Shown here: positions 50,222 through 60,611 of the stretch, piece by piece
Layout: each line of letters starts with the position of its first letter
How positions within the stretch are numbered: the stretch's first letter is position 1
Assembly: GCA_030581615.1 (NCBI GenBank)
Contig: JAKTTT010000032.1
Coordinates: 1-64,000, forward strand
Reading direction: 5' to 3'
DNA length: 64,000 nucleotides
From: Alloascoidea africana
Taxonomy: Eukaryota > Ascomycota > Alloascoideomycetes > Alloascoideales > Alloascoideaceae
Translations under genes and position numbers: made by a program
The notes under the pieces: model-generated
The model's database searches: none
The model's input: only the letters and a program-made list of their open reading frames with translations
Told to the model about the DNA's origin: nothing

Positions 50222-51862
50222 ATGGTCATATCTTCGCAACTGCCAGCAATAGCTCCTGCTCCTGGTCACCACCGCTCTCAGCATCAGAACAACTATCTGA
50301 AGCCAAACCCGAGACTAACAACACCATCATCACTGTCTTCAGCCTCATCGGTGTCACCATCACCGTCATCATGCAAAAGAAACCTACCAAAATCGGCCCG
50401 CAAATCTTCGTCTCCAGAGGTTCTCGACTCGGACAACAACCGGATTTTGAGCAGGAAAACCAGTTCCTCGCCAAGTCCGTGTGTTATAACATCTAAGCAA
50501 TGGGTCCTACCCCCGAGACCTAAACCTGGTCGTAAGCCGGCATCTGCTTCCAATAACCAGAACGCCGATTCAAGGAAAAAACCGATCGCGGCGAACCGGG
50601 CGATTAACAATGGAAAAATGGGCTCAAGCCCCAATGATCGAAAAGTTCAGGCAAAGGTTAATGAACTCCAGGAGAGAATAGCAAAGGCCGAACAGATACG
50701 ACACCAACGTGAGCAAGACTTGCAAACCGCCATACAAAGAGCGAACGTTGAGAATAGCAAGCTAAGAACGGTTATCTCAAAACTTAAGAACGAAATACAA
50801 CTTATTAGAACAAAACAACAGGAACATATTAGTCAACAACAGTTGTTGCAGCAGTGCGATATCAGCATTCCAAACAGTACGAAAGATGCATCCAATCTAA
50901 TGCTAACCGAGGCGGACGTTGATTCATTCACAACTGTCGACCCAAAGGTCATTCCAATGCATTCCTTTATCTCTGGTGACTCGATTTCTGTTGATCAGGG
51001 AAGCAGCGAAACCCGCAAACGACAAAGAGATTCTACCACGATGAAAACCGAAAATTTGGGCAACTTGCTTAAACTTTCGTTTCCTACCACTCCAGAGTCC
51101 GTGGATTCGTCTCTCGGAGGACTGGATCTTGAGCAACTTATTATATCCCCACAGGCAGCTCTAGCTGCTTCTGCTGTGAAAAGTAGTAATTCCTTGCTAC
51201 CAATTCCTGAGAGTATGGGAGATCACATTCTCCAAACTCAGATTCCAGCCATGAAAAAATTCAAAAAGTTTGATCCCTCAACAGGATCAAATTCCATGGA
51301 TAGCGATTTTTCAGATTTTATCGCTTTGAGAAGGGCTGTTTCTGAAGATTGTAATTCTTCCCCAGTGATTTCCGATTCCATTGAAGCATTCCGCAAGCAT
51401 AACAAAGTTAGTTCTATACTGAGTGGCCTTCGAATTGATCGAGCCTCTTCTGAGCCTCAAGACACAGCAATGACAGAATCCAAGCAGAAAGAACTCTTGG
51501 ATTCTATTGATATGTATATTAATACAGATGACGACGACGATGAAAATAGCCCAATAGCTACTCCATTTTTTGAATTATGCGGATTTTGCTCAAGCGGTAC
51601 TGCTTGTCCTTGTGCAGAAGCTGCTGTACTAGAAGCAAGAAAAATGTCATCAAAAGGACCTGTCTTAAGCGCTTGTTTGAAGGAGCTGGACTTTGGGCTG
51701 GAACCGAAAGTGGCAAGCCAAGATCAAAGAAAAAAGAAAAGGAAGCAAAAGAGGAAAGATAGTCTTAAAACGGAGGAGACTGAAATCGATTTTACAAAGC
51801 TGTTCTGCAACAGTGCCCGGGACAGCAGTAATGAAGGCGATTTGGATTTAAATGTTTTATGA
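50222..51862 (+). CDS. HAPX: HapX/Hap4-like regulator of the CCAAT-binding complex
   Basis: A 546-aa regulator. Residues 91-106, SKQWVLPPRPKPGRKP, are the Hap4-like motif that binds the Hap2/3/5 CCAAT complex. A coiled coil follows (about 137-200; VQAKVNELQERIAKAEQIRH onward), where filamentous-fungal HapX has its bZIP zipper. The basic region before it is degenerate (only AANRA remains of NRxAQRAFRxR). Near the C-terminus (453-464) CGFCSSGTACPC matches the HapX cysteine-rich motif that senses iron-sulfur clusters. So this is a HapX-type iron/respiration regulator rather than a plain S. cerevisiae-type Hap4. A basic cluster (RKKKRKQKRK) is a likely nuclear signal, and the C-terminus is acidic. 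Regulation of iron-using genes is inferred from the family. Confidence 0.85.
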   Translation: MVISSQLPAIAPAPGHHRSQHQNNYLKPNPRLTTPSSLSSASSVSPSPSSCKRNLPKSARKSSSPEVLDSDNNRILSRKTSSSPSPCVITSKQWVLPPRPKPGRKPASASNNQNADSRKKPIAANRAINNGKMGSSPNDRKVQAKVNELQERIAKAEQIRHQREQDLQTAIQRANVENSKLRTVISKLKNEIQLIRTKQQEHISQQQLLQQCDISIPNSTKDASNLMLTEADVDSFTTVDPKVIPMHSFISGDSISVDQGSSETRKRQRDSTTMKTENLGNLLKLSFPTTPESVDSSLGGLDLEQLIISPQAALAASAVKSSNSLLPIPESMGDHILQTQIPAMKKFKKFDPSTGSNSMDSDFSDFIALRRAVSEDCNSSPVISDSIEAFRKHNKVSSILSGLRIDRASSEPQDTAMTESKQKELLDSIDMYINTDDDDDENSPIATPFFELCGFCSSGTACPCAEAAVLEARKMSSKGPVLSACLKELDFGLEPKVASQDQRKKKRKQKRKDSLKTEETEIDFTKLFCNSARDSSNEGDLDLNVL

Positions 51863-53201
51863 TTTAAAAATGCACGAATATCTCTTTTCCGGTTTCCCTC
51901 GCTTTAAATTTTTGTTAAATTTTCTTTTTCGGGTTTTGCTCAAGTTGTCTGCTTTGATTTCGAGAACTGGTGCACGCTACTGGTTTTCCGTTTCGCATAA
52001 CGGTATATGACAGAGGACAAAAGACTCTCGGTTTTATGTTTATTTTTTTTGGAAAAAGCTTTAGCTTTTCAATCGTGGTGTCTATGACACCGATTATCCG
52101 CAGCTATGGGTCCCTCTAGTTTTTTTTCACTAGGTGTAACGTCTTTATATTTTTTGTTTTCGCTTTTTTTTTCTATTTTTCTGTTGTATTTAACGATGGT
52201 ATGACTTTAAAAGCTTTTTCCTTTTTTTCTTGTGCAATCCTATTTCTTATTTTTTGGTTGGCAGTTTCCCAAAGTCGGAACTGACAGTTAGCCAAGGTGG
52301 ATGACGAAAAACGGATTGCTCTTTTTTAATGTTCACTGGATTCACACAGTCCTCATTACATGATTCACTTACGGCTTCCCATTAAAATGTTTCTATTCTA
52401 TGCCTACTCCCCTCTAACAATCAATGTTATCCTTAGCTCTTTTTATACATACTTTTATGTTCTTCCCTTTAGACTTGTCATCATTATGCAACTCACACGA
52501 GATCCACGATGGCTATAATTGAACGAAATGATGCTTCCTTGTGTATATAAAGAACTAGCTAACAAGATTAATGAATACCCGATAATGGTCTAAAGTGTAG
52601 TATCGAGGGTCTCATGCAGACTATATGGTCAAGACTAGAATCAAGACAAAGTCAAAGGTTCTCCGCCTTTTGAACAACGCACTAAAGACTCATACGCCAA
52701 AGATGGTTATGAGCCGAATCCAACACTTTACAATTGTTTCCCATCAGCATCATTGTGAGTATGGTGTCTGGAGAGGCACCATATGGAGATAACAAATTTA
52801 GCCACTCTGCTCTTGCTGCTAACTGTCCCCACCTTTGGCTGAGCATTGTTTCAGCAACCCCACGTCAATCGGTTGTGTAATCAACAATGCTTAAAGCTTC
52901 CCTTAACCCCATTTATACTTATTTCTTCCCAAATCCTTTCCAATAGAATTGCCTCTATAGAAATTGAAAAAGAAATAATAATCAAGTTCAATTGGCTCAA
53001 GCCATTATTATCTCCTCATAATTCAAACATCGTGACTTGGCTTTTAATTAAATGCTTGACCCTAAGGGAATTGAAGGCAGGCAGACCTCCATTTTCTTTT
53101 CCTTCTAGAATCTTTCACAGAGTATAGCTATACCGATCTTAGAACCTTCGATCTAGTATCTGCTCAATCGTACAGAAAACCTTGGCAGACTTTCAATCAC
53201 A
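51863..53201. other. Intergenic, AT-rich, nothing recognised
   Basis: About 1.3 kb with T-runs soon after the HapX-like stop (near 52130-52230). ORFs are short and lack similarity. No tRNA-like A/B box pair found. Confidence 0.5.
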
Positions 53202-53438
53202 ATGTTTCAACGTTCTATCCTAACTGGCATAAAAGGTATGAATATGCCCCAGATTTGGAGTTCTGGTGCAATCAGAACTACTATTTATGAAAAGACAGTT
53301 TCTAAGAGTATGGTTCATAGCACTTCGAAAGCCAGGTCTGAGAATGGCTTCAAGGACACCTTCAATGCGTGCGATGCTATTAAAGACAAGCACCAGCTCT
53401 TTTTTAAACAAGTAAGCAGGCTAAACCCCTTAAAGTAA
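53202..53438 (+). CDS. Upstream ORF or alternative 5' exon of SDH3
   Basis: A 78-codon ATG frame in good context (A at -3) ending 7 bp before the SDH3 ATG. It begins MFQRSILTGIKG, which looks like the start of a mitochondrial presequence. Inside it are possible donors GTATGA (53236) and GTAAGC (53412). It may be a separate small protein, a regulatory uORF, or, if spliced, the true 5' exon of SDH3. For example, the donor at 53236 joined to the acceptor TTTCAG at about 53526 would fuse MFQRSILTGIK to EEEEQAILVEQ in frame. Not decidable from sequence. Confidence 0.35.
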   Translation: MFQRSILTGIKGMNMPQIWSSGAIRTTIYEKTVSKSMVHSTSKARSENGFKDTFNACDAIKDKHQLFFKQVSRLNPLK

Positions 53439-53445
53439 CATTCAA

Positions 53446-53943
53446 ATGAGCCAGTTTATTAGTTCAATTATTAACTTCTCAAATAGTGTCCAATTTAAAA
53501 GACAAGTTTCTACTATGAAAATTTCAGAGGAAGAAGAACAAGCAATCCTGGTTGAACAACGCAAAAACAGGCCAAGCACCCCTCATCTGACTATTTATGA
53601 GCCACAACTGACTTGGCTCCTCTCCAGTTGCCATCGATGTTTTGGGATCCTCTTAGCAGGAACGTTTTATTCTGTTACTTGTCTCTATGGAGCATGCTCT
53701 TTACTGGGAGTTCAACTTGACACTGCTTCTATGGCCGCTGCTATTGGAACTCTCCCTTATATTTACAAACTAGGACTCAAAGCGGCATATGCTTACCCAT
53801 TTGCATTCCATATGTTTAATGGATTCAGGCATTTGGCCTGGGACGCAGAACAACTACTTAGCATGAAGGGTGTTTATAAAAGTGGCTATTTTGTGATGGG
53901 TGCGTGTGCTGTACTAGGGACCATTCTAACTTTTTTCAAATAG
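53446..53943 (+). CDS. SDH3: Succinate dehydrogenase cytochrome b560 subunit
   Basis: Membrane anchor of mitochondrial complex II, passing electrons from succinate to ubiquinone. A 165-aa protein. The conserved block NRPSTPHLTIYEPQLTWLLS is followed by SSCHR (quinone/heme region), three membrane helices, the helix-2 heme ligand region FAFHMFNGFRHLAWD, and KGVYKSGYFVMG near the end. The N-terminal 23 residues (to FKRQVST) can serve as presequence, so the ATG at 53446 is a workable start. An alternative spliced start from the upstream ORF is discussed there. Convergent with IML2. Leu codons in PHLTIY and PQLTW are CTG. Confidence 0.92.
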   Translation: MSQFISSIINFSNSVQFKRQVSTMKISEEEEQAILVEQRKNRPSTPHLTIYEPQLTWLLSSCHRCFGILLAGTFYSVTCLYGACSLLGVQLDTASMAAAIGTLPYIYKLGLKAAYAYPFAFHMFNGFRHLAWDAEQLLSMKGVYKSGYFVMGACAVLGTILTFFK

Positions 53944-54376
53944 CAACAAAAGACTGTTTTAAAAAAAATCTTGTTTCTTAAATAAGTATGTGCGATGAGC
54001 TATGAAATTACAATGCCATTTTAAAAAAACTATAAGTGTTGTAAATAGAAAGTTTTTGAGTAAAGATTTTGGGGTCCAATCGATAAATTTGAAAAGCAAA
54101 AAAGAATTCATCAATAGAATTAACATACCTTCAAATATTAACTTGGAGAAGGTGAGAATAGGTTTAAAAACAAGTGATCTGTATATATAACAATTAGGAG
54201 GACCAAGACAAAAAGCATTCTTCTGAGGACATTTCACATTCGAACTATGCAATTCTAGAGATATGGCTTCATTATTATAGCAGACAAAAATAAAGTTAAA
54301 AGAAAAGAGTCCTAGAAGAGTAGTATGGGCGTTATACCGTCATGAAAGGTTACACGACTGAATAGTGAGGACTTTC
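53944..54376. other. Convergent intergenic, AT-rich
   Basis: Between SDH3 and IML2. Short overlapping frames on both strands (54002-54190 plus, 53959-54252 minus) are not convincing. Confidence 0.45.
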
Positions 54377-56967
54377 TTATACACGAGATGTTTCCGCAAG
54401 TTGCTCCATTGCGGTCTTGATTTTCAAATCGATACTTGTCATTACATCATAGTCATTATGCCATTTTTTCTCTTCAATTAGAAAATCACGGTATTCTCTG
54501 GCTTTGTTTAAAAATTCCACTGCCTCATCGATGCTCTTTTCACCATTTAGTTTCCAACTGAATAGGGCCCTTTCATACAAAGCAGATGGATACAACCAAG
54601 GATTGATGGAAAACTCTTTGCTAAACGAGGGATGAGTCTTGGAGCAAGTATACGCAGACCCGTTCCATCCCCCTTGACTGGGATCTTTGGAAACAATTAT
54701 CTTTGAAATAACCTCCTCTTCAAGCAAATCACAACCTTCCCGGACATGTCCAAGAGTTTTCAAACACATGGCTTGAAGAAAATACCTTACACAACTTTCT
54801 TCTTTAGAACTGAGAATGCCATTAGTAAGATCAATCTTGCCATGTTTCCCATTAACGCTCTTAAAACAATCGAATTTTTCAGTTGACATATTGTAAGTTG
54901 GATATGTGTAGCAGGCTAACTGTTCAAAAGCCTTTCTCGCGTTCTCAGAGTCGAGCTGGTTATACCCATTCCAAAAGTACATGAGCTCGTGAATTGGTGA
55001 AGTACCAATTGCATCGACAAGATCAGAAGTGCCAGACTCTTGTTTTCTGTTATTCCAGTACTTGAGCTTTCCTGCTATGAACTTGTCGTGTGCTAAGGGC
55101 TTCTGGTACTTTTTCCTCTGCTTCTCTAGCAGCGTGGGTACATCTCGCTCGAATCTTTTTTTTGCAGCTTTTTTATAATGGGCTTCTTGAGCTTTATCGC
55201 CTTTCCTCTTGTATATTCGGTAAAGCTCCAGATAACAACATCCCGAAAAATACATGTACAAAGCGTGGTTCCAGGAATTGACATGGGTCAGCTTTATGAA
55301 ATCTGAACTAGCCCTTTTGAACTGGTGTGTGAATAATAAAAAGAGACATCCATCAAAGAGAATCATGGACTCGATCTGTTTCATTTGAATGGGACGCTCT
55401 ATGCTGTCGAGTAGTGCCAAGGCAGCTTTAACATCTCCCCTTGCGGCTAACATACAGCCTTCCTGGCGGATCCACAGGGCGCTGTTTGGGAACCGCTGGC
55501 GGACTTTTACAAGTTCTTTCTCCAGGGACCTTCCCGCTCTCACAAAGTCAAACGGTCCTCTTGAAAATAGTGCATTTATCGAATGCATTTGTGACCTTCG
55601 CATAAATGACTGTGATGATCCCTCAGATACAATTTCGTTTCGAAAATCCAAACAGTCCACAAAACTGATATCACTTATATAGTCGTAATAAACAAGCAAT
55701 GCCAACAACGCTATTCCTCCGTGAACATTTCTCAATTTTGCCGATTCCCATAACATGAGTAAACCATTTTGTTTGTTGTTGTTGAAGCCGACTATCGAAA
55801 GTAACTTGCCCAGTCCTGCGGGAATTAGGGAAACCACAAGTTGTAAGATTCCAAAACATAGGTTAACTCCAGAATATATAAATTCGTCAACTGTGGCGCA
55901 GTAGGCTTCCTCTGCCGAGGCCAAAGTGTCTAGTATAGAACTGGCGTTGGCATCGTGGATATCAAGAAAAGTTCTTGAACTTGCAGACCCTTTTATTCGC
56001 TCGGTCCGTAGATTGTTGACTTTTGCCATCAACGAGGACACACGGCTGGAGGATTCGTCATCTACTGTAACTCCATTAGCCGACTTGAATGAAGAGTTTG
56101 AACTGTTCTTGGTAGGACTGAACCATCCGCCGGTATTTGCAGTTCCTCCTCCCCTTGCTGCACCTAGACTCAAAACAGAGAACCTGGATTTTGAAGCAGA
56201 CGCACTGGAGCCAGTATAAAACTGTGAGGGTGCAGACCTTCTTTTCGCTTCTTTATGAGCACACATTTGCTTCTCAATCTCATCCAGTGTAGAATAGACC
56301 TTCCTCAGCTTGAAAAATGCTTTTGCATTTTCCAGAACACCCGAATCGGACAGAAGCATAAGGAGGGCATGCATCAGGTTTGCTTCAGCGGCAGCGACGG
56401 CAAACTCTGTACCTGGAGGATATGTTAAGGACGTTTTTCGCTGGTGCTTGTGGCAATGTGATCGCTCTTTGTTGAGCAAAGCCTCGGCTTTTGAAAGGGT
56501 ATCCGCAGCCTCCTCCATCACTTCGTATTCGAGCCCCAAAGTGGATTGAATGAATTGAATAGCTCCCTTTGCCAACTGATTTGGAGTTAGTAGTCATGCA
56601 TATTTGGAGAGTGTGCTTCTTCTGTATCTTGAACTTTCACTACTCACAACATAAATTCCTCGACCTTCTTGTACGCCTTCTTCCAACAGGGCAAACCCCT
56701 TTTGTTGATTATCATCAAGAGCATAATCCAGTGCTTTTAGGGCAATTTCAACTATTGAAACAAGTCGACTCTGTTAGAGAAAAAGTACCGAGACAAAGAA
56801 GCGGATAAACTTTAATTTGAGACATGAAGAGATCAAGAGAGTAGCATACAGTCATAGGCCTGGTTCAATGCTTTGAGCGAGTCATTAGGAAAAGAAGTAG
56901 TCGAGGGTGGTGCAGAATTAATGGCTGAAGCGGGAGCCTTGGAATAAAAACCCAGAGCTTGGAGCAT
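54377..56967 (-). CDS. IML2: IML2-family protein (TTC39-like, DUF3808; three exons)
   Basis: Yeast Iml2 is a mitochondria/cytosol-associated TPR-like protein needed for inclusion-body clearance with lipid droplets. Exon 1 56967-56850, exon 2 56751-56648, exon 3 56575-54377, total 806 aa. Intron 1 (98 nt): donor GTATGC, branch CTAAC, acceptor AATAG. Intron 2 (72 nt): donor GTGAGT, branch TACTAAC, acceptor TCAG. Splicing restores LNQAYDFEIALKALDYALDD, then VLAKGAIQFIQSTLG, as in yeast. Further family blocks: YPPGTEFAVAAAEANLMHAL, FFKLRKVYSTLDEI, INLCFGILQL-type (GVNLCFGILQLVVSLIP), LLSIVGF and GGIALLALLVYYDYISDI. TPR-like helices fill the C-terminal half. A Ser-rich linker (about residues 205-270) is variable. 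Divergent from SEC62. Confidence 0.9.
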
Positions 56968-57395
56968 AACCTGTGGATAATGAAAATGCCAAAGAAAGTA
57001 GAAAGGTACAAGTCCACAGATCGCGAAAGGACCAAAAGCCAAAGATAAGTAAGTCGGTTGCTAGGCTGTCTCGTGCCTCCACAGAACCGAACAGTCTCTG
57101 TTTTCTGTCAGACAAACAAGTAAAACTTTTGATTGGTATTAGTAAACGTATTTGTTTTCTTTTTTTTGCTTTTTGCTGGCGTCTGGGCAAGAGAGCAGGA
57201 CACGATGATGCAGTACAAAAGAATGTTTGAAGCTCGGTCGGGGCTGATGACCTGTAAGCTTTTCCAGGTTCCCCAACACTTGAGCAACACCCGTACACCC
57301 TGTCTAACCAGTGGAAAAGACCCAAACTCGAGCTGAAATGTGAAAAACAGAGCACAAACACTTCCAAACAATCCATATACATCGGCAAAAACACG
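56968..57395. promoter_or_regulatory. Divergent IML2/SEC62 promoter region
   Basis: 428 bp with AT-rich centre; TTTTTTTGC-type T-runs near 57160. No gene. Confidence 0.5.
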
Positions 57396-58575
57396 ATGGA
57401 GAAGCAAGCAGCGCCGAATAGGAACCAGCCTTCTGCCCAGGCTTTGGCCATTGCCAATTTCTTGCGACATCACAAGCTTTTAAAGCAACGACAGGGGATT
57501 TTCAACGGGAAACGGCATGACTTTTTTAGGGGTAAGTGCCAGGTGGAACTAACTCTGATCTCACAATTCGGGCCCAGCGGGAATGGTTTCCCCGTACGAA
57601 ATAAAAACTAACATATAACACTTACTTTGAACCCCCCTATTTTTATGAGGGGGTTATCATTTATTTGATATCTTAAATTCTCAGTGAAAAGAGCGCTTCG
57701 GGCGTTGGAGTCCGATGATTACAAAAAGGCCCAGAAGAAGGAAAACTCTAACTTGCCAGTTATCGATTCTCATGAAAAGGCCGTCCAGGCTTTTGCAAAT
57801 TTGCCCATCTCTAGGCTGGCTCTGAGAGTGGATAAATTGAAGACCATGGTGGCCAAAAAGAAGGGCCTGAGTCCTACAAAAGACGCGCCATGTCTGACTA
57901 TTATTTCGCAACAAGAGTTTGGACCAGACATGTATTATGTTTGGCTTTATACCCCATTTAGCATTTGGTCCTACGTCTACGGTATTTTGATTCTTGCTCT
58001 TGTGTTTGCCGTCGTGTTGTTCCCATTATGGCCGGTGGCCTTAAGACGCGGTGCTTGGTATCTCTCCGTTGGACTTTTGGGCCTGATTGGTCTTTTCTTT
58101 GCAATGGCCATTATCAGACTCATCATGTTTGGAATCACAGTCGTGGCGTTGCCCAAGGGATTCTGGCTCTTTCCGAATTTGTTTGCTGATGTGGGATTTG
58201 TAGACAGTTTCATTCCTCTATATGGCTGGGTATGTTTTGGAGTGCTTGTGGATCACAGCAAACGAACGTATACTAACATTTAGAAATTAGCAAGAGGAAG
58301 AGGTGAAAAAGACCAAAAAGTCCAAAAGAAAAGCTGTAACAAATGCTGCTAACGATGGAACTGCTACAGACGTTAAGAACAGTGAAAAACAGGCGAATGG
58401 CAAGGTAGAAAACATCCCAGTTGTTGAAACTGAAAGCGAGAAGCAAGCAGCACCAGAAACCTCGCCTAAACAAAGCAGCAGCCCTCAAGACACCAAGGGT
58501 AAAGGGAAAGGGAAAGCAAAAGCTAAAGCGAAAGGTAAAAGAAAAGTCACTGTCGAGGAAGTAAATGAAGACTAA
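57396..58575 (+). CDS. SEC62: Sec62, ER protein translocation subunit (three exons)
   Basis: Part of the Sec62/63 complex that helps post-translational import into the ER. Exons 57396-57531, 57685-58229, 58291-58575, giving 321 aa (yeast about 280). Intron 1 (153 nt): donor GTAAGT, branch ACTAAC, acceptor CTCAG. Intron 2 (61 nt): GTATGT, TACTAAC, ATTAG. Motifs: IANFLRHHKLLKQRQGIFNG, then DFFRVKRALRALESDDY across the first junction. Two membrane helices follow (YVYGILILALVFAVVLFPLW, GLIGLFFAMAIIRLIMFGI), with WPVALRRGAWYLSVG between them. FWLFPNLFADVGFVDSFIPL is the conserved C-terminal block. A Lys-rich cytosolic tail ends the protein (KGKGKGKAKAKAKGKRK), longer and more repetitive than in yeast. 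A hairpin lies in intron 1. Confidence 0.95.
57630..57655 (+). other. Hairpin inside SEC62 intron 1
   Basis: AACCCCC (57630-57636) pairs with GGGGGTT (57649-57655) around a 12-nt loop. It lies between the branch sequence ACTAAC (57607-57612) and the acceptor at 57684, whose linear distance (about 73 nt) is much longer than in the other introns here. Confidence 0.6.
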
Positions 58576-58660
58576 TTCCTCTTGTTGTTTGTCTCATTAC
58601 TTCGATTGGTGTATTATTTTTTTACGGACATATATGTGTCTATAGATATAATTGTTTAAG

Positions 58661-59862
58661 TCATAGCTTTTTTAAAAGTTCTTTAAACTTTTCAACCTCT
58701 TCCTCCTTCGTTTTGTATACATGGTTTGAAGTTGGAAATTCTCGGTTCTTGACTTCTGACTGGTACTGACCTATTGCTTTGATGTTATCGTTCATATAGT
58801 CGCTATATCGCTTTAGAAATTTTGGCACAAAGCCATTAAATCCACCGAGCATATCAAGCTGGACCAAAACCTGCCCCGAAGTCTCCGCTCCGGCTCCAAT
58901 GCCAATAGTTGGAATTTCAAGATGCTCTGTAATAAGGCCGCCCATCGCATCGGGTACTGCTTCAATTAGTACCGCAAATGCTCCCGCATCTTGCAAAGCT
59001 AGGGCATCTTGCAGAACTTTCATCGCAGAGTCCGCAGTTTTCCCCTGAACTCTGAATCCCCCGAGTGAGCTTTGCCTCTGGGGAGTCAGACCAACGTGAG
59101 CCATCACAGGGATCCCAACCTGTGTGATTTGTTTAATCGTGGGTGCAATCTCCTGGCCACCTTCCAGTTTAATGGCCTCAACTCGGCCCTTTTGTACCAT
59201 AGAAATCGCCGATTTGACCGCCTGCTGCGGGGAGATCTCATATGTGCCAAATGGAAGGTCAGCAATTAGAAAAGATGACTTTACTCCTCTGGAAACGGCC
59301 CGACAGTGGTAGATCATCTCCTCTAGCGAGAGTTCATTTGTGTTCTACGTTTTCATGTATTAGAACTCTTTTTCAGCTGAACTTTAAAAAAGATCCATGG
59401 GTTAAAATGCCTACTTACTGGGTAACCAAGGGCTACCATTGCAAGGGAATCGCCGACAAGAACCATATCGACTCCGGCCTGATCTGCCATCAAACCGGAG
59501 ATGTAGTCATGAGCAGTGAGACACTAGAAATCCGGAGAAAACGTTGTTAGCGTACTCTAGAAACGACGAGCCAAATAACCGCAGAGCTGCCAGTACAGAA
59601 CACTTACCGATATTGGAGTCTTTGATTTCCACATTTTTCGTATGTCCCTTATGGTTACCTTTGGCCTCGTTGCCCTTGTTCCAGCTTCACTTGCGTTATA
59701 GTGACTATTCCGAGCTTGTCCAAATTTCACTCCAGCTCTAGGCCGGAGCGCCATAGTTGGTCTGGCCAGTGAAAGCCCTGAGTAGGGCAAAATGCTCTGA
59801 GCAGAGCGACCCGATAGGAACCTCAGTGAGCACCTGCCTACGGTTTGTGGAGGAGAGACCAT
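58661..59862 (-). CDS. ECM31: Ketopantoate hydroxymethyltransferase (PanB; three exons)
   Basis: Transfers a hydroxymethyl group from 5,10-methylene-THF to ketoisovalerate, the first step of pantothenate/CoA synthesis; mitochondrial in yeasts. Exon 1 59862-59608, exon 2 59523-59419, exon 3 59344-58661, 347 aa. Intron 1 (84 nt): GTAAGT, GCTAAC, TCTAG. Intron 2 (74 nt): GTAAGT, CTAAT-like branch, CGTAG. Splicing yields [38 protein letters not shown], then [17 protein letters not shown]. Active-site features: AHD and VGDS (metal Asp), EGG (KLEGGQE), [17 protein letters not shown] and TIGIGAG. The N-terminus ([20 protein letters not shown]) is basic and free of acidic residues, a mitochondrial presequence. 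A second ATG at 59754 could give a shorter form. Convergent with SEC62 (85 bp). Confidence 0.94.
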
Positions 59863-60611
59863 TCCTCTTGTCTTCTCTAAAATGCTCTCTAACTAATGAA
59901 ATATTTCTTTCTTGTGTGTGGCGCCAGAAGCCCCACCAAGAAAAGGAAAAGCCGGTTGTTACCCGGCTGTTGAGAGTAGGATGCTTTCCTGGCTGCAGAC
60001 TCTGGAGTTAGCCGAGCCGTAAGGTATAGCCGAGGCAACCCCTCCAAAGAAAGTGCACTTCTACGCCAAAAGGTGGTGGAACGGAGAGGTCCAACAAGCT
60101 TATGACAAATACAAGATTTCCTCCCAATGGGACCATGACAACCTGGAAAAGTCACGGGAAGATTTCATCAAAACAGTAAAAAGGGAAAAGGCAATTGTTG
60201 GGAAAGTTACCTCTTAGCACTAGACCACCAAAACGTGTGAGATGCTCCCAGCTCTGACCATGAGGTCATGGAATGCCCTTTGTGGGCAGAAGAGAGGAAA
60301 GAAAGCAGGTTGGATCCAGTCCACACCAGAAATGCTCAACCAGGAGAACCTACCCACGCTTGTAGATTTCTACAGGCGAAGGTAAGGAGTAGGTAACCCA
60401 AACACCTAATTCACCAATCTGAGCTAACTCATTAGCGGATTAGTTGCGACGCAAGTGTCAAACGCAGGCCGTCTTGTAGTTTACTTCTTTCTTCTCCCCC
60501 TAGACGAAGCCAGAAAAGCAGTAACAAAGCGAAGAAAGTTCAGGCTCCCTAAAGTTTCAGACCGCCATTTTTGGACGAGTAAAAGGAGTACGGCTGTTTA
60601 GTCTAAATAGC
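59863..60611. other. Intergenic region holding a LINE relic
   Basis: Upstream of ECM31 and downstream of a small minus-strand ORF. The centre (about 59975-60385) is a LINE fragment listed separately. The rest shows nothing recognised. Confidence 0.5.
59975..60385 (+). mobile_element. Relic of a non-LTR retrotransposon (LINE, Tad/I-like)
   Basis: Two fragments of a LINE ORF2-like protein on the plus strand. The first, from 60023, reads GIAEATPPKKVHFYAKRWWN, then GEVQQAYDKYKISSQWDHDN and FIKTVKREKA. This is the segment between endonuclease and reverse transcriptase, with the typical A.STP.KR....KRWW..EV and F...V...K pattern. The second, at about 60256-60385, reads SDHEVMECPLWAEERKES, the HxxxxC-CPLWAEER C-terminal zinc-knuckle region of Tad/I-type LINEs. 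The reverse transcriptase core between them is gone (deletion near 60217-60250), stops lie at 60020 and 60217, and no 5' or 3' ends or target duplications were found. It is dead and probably old. The assignment rests on these two protein motifs. Confidence 0.65.
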
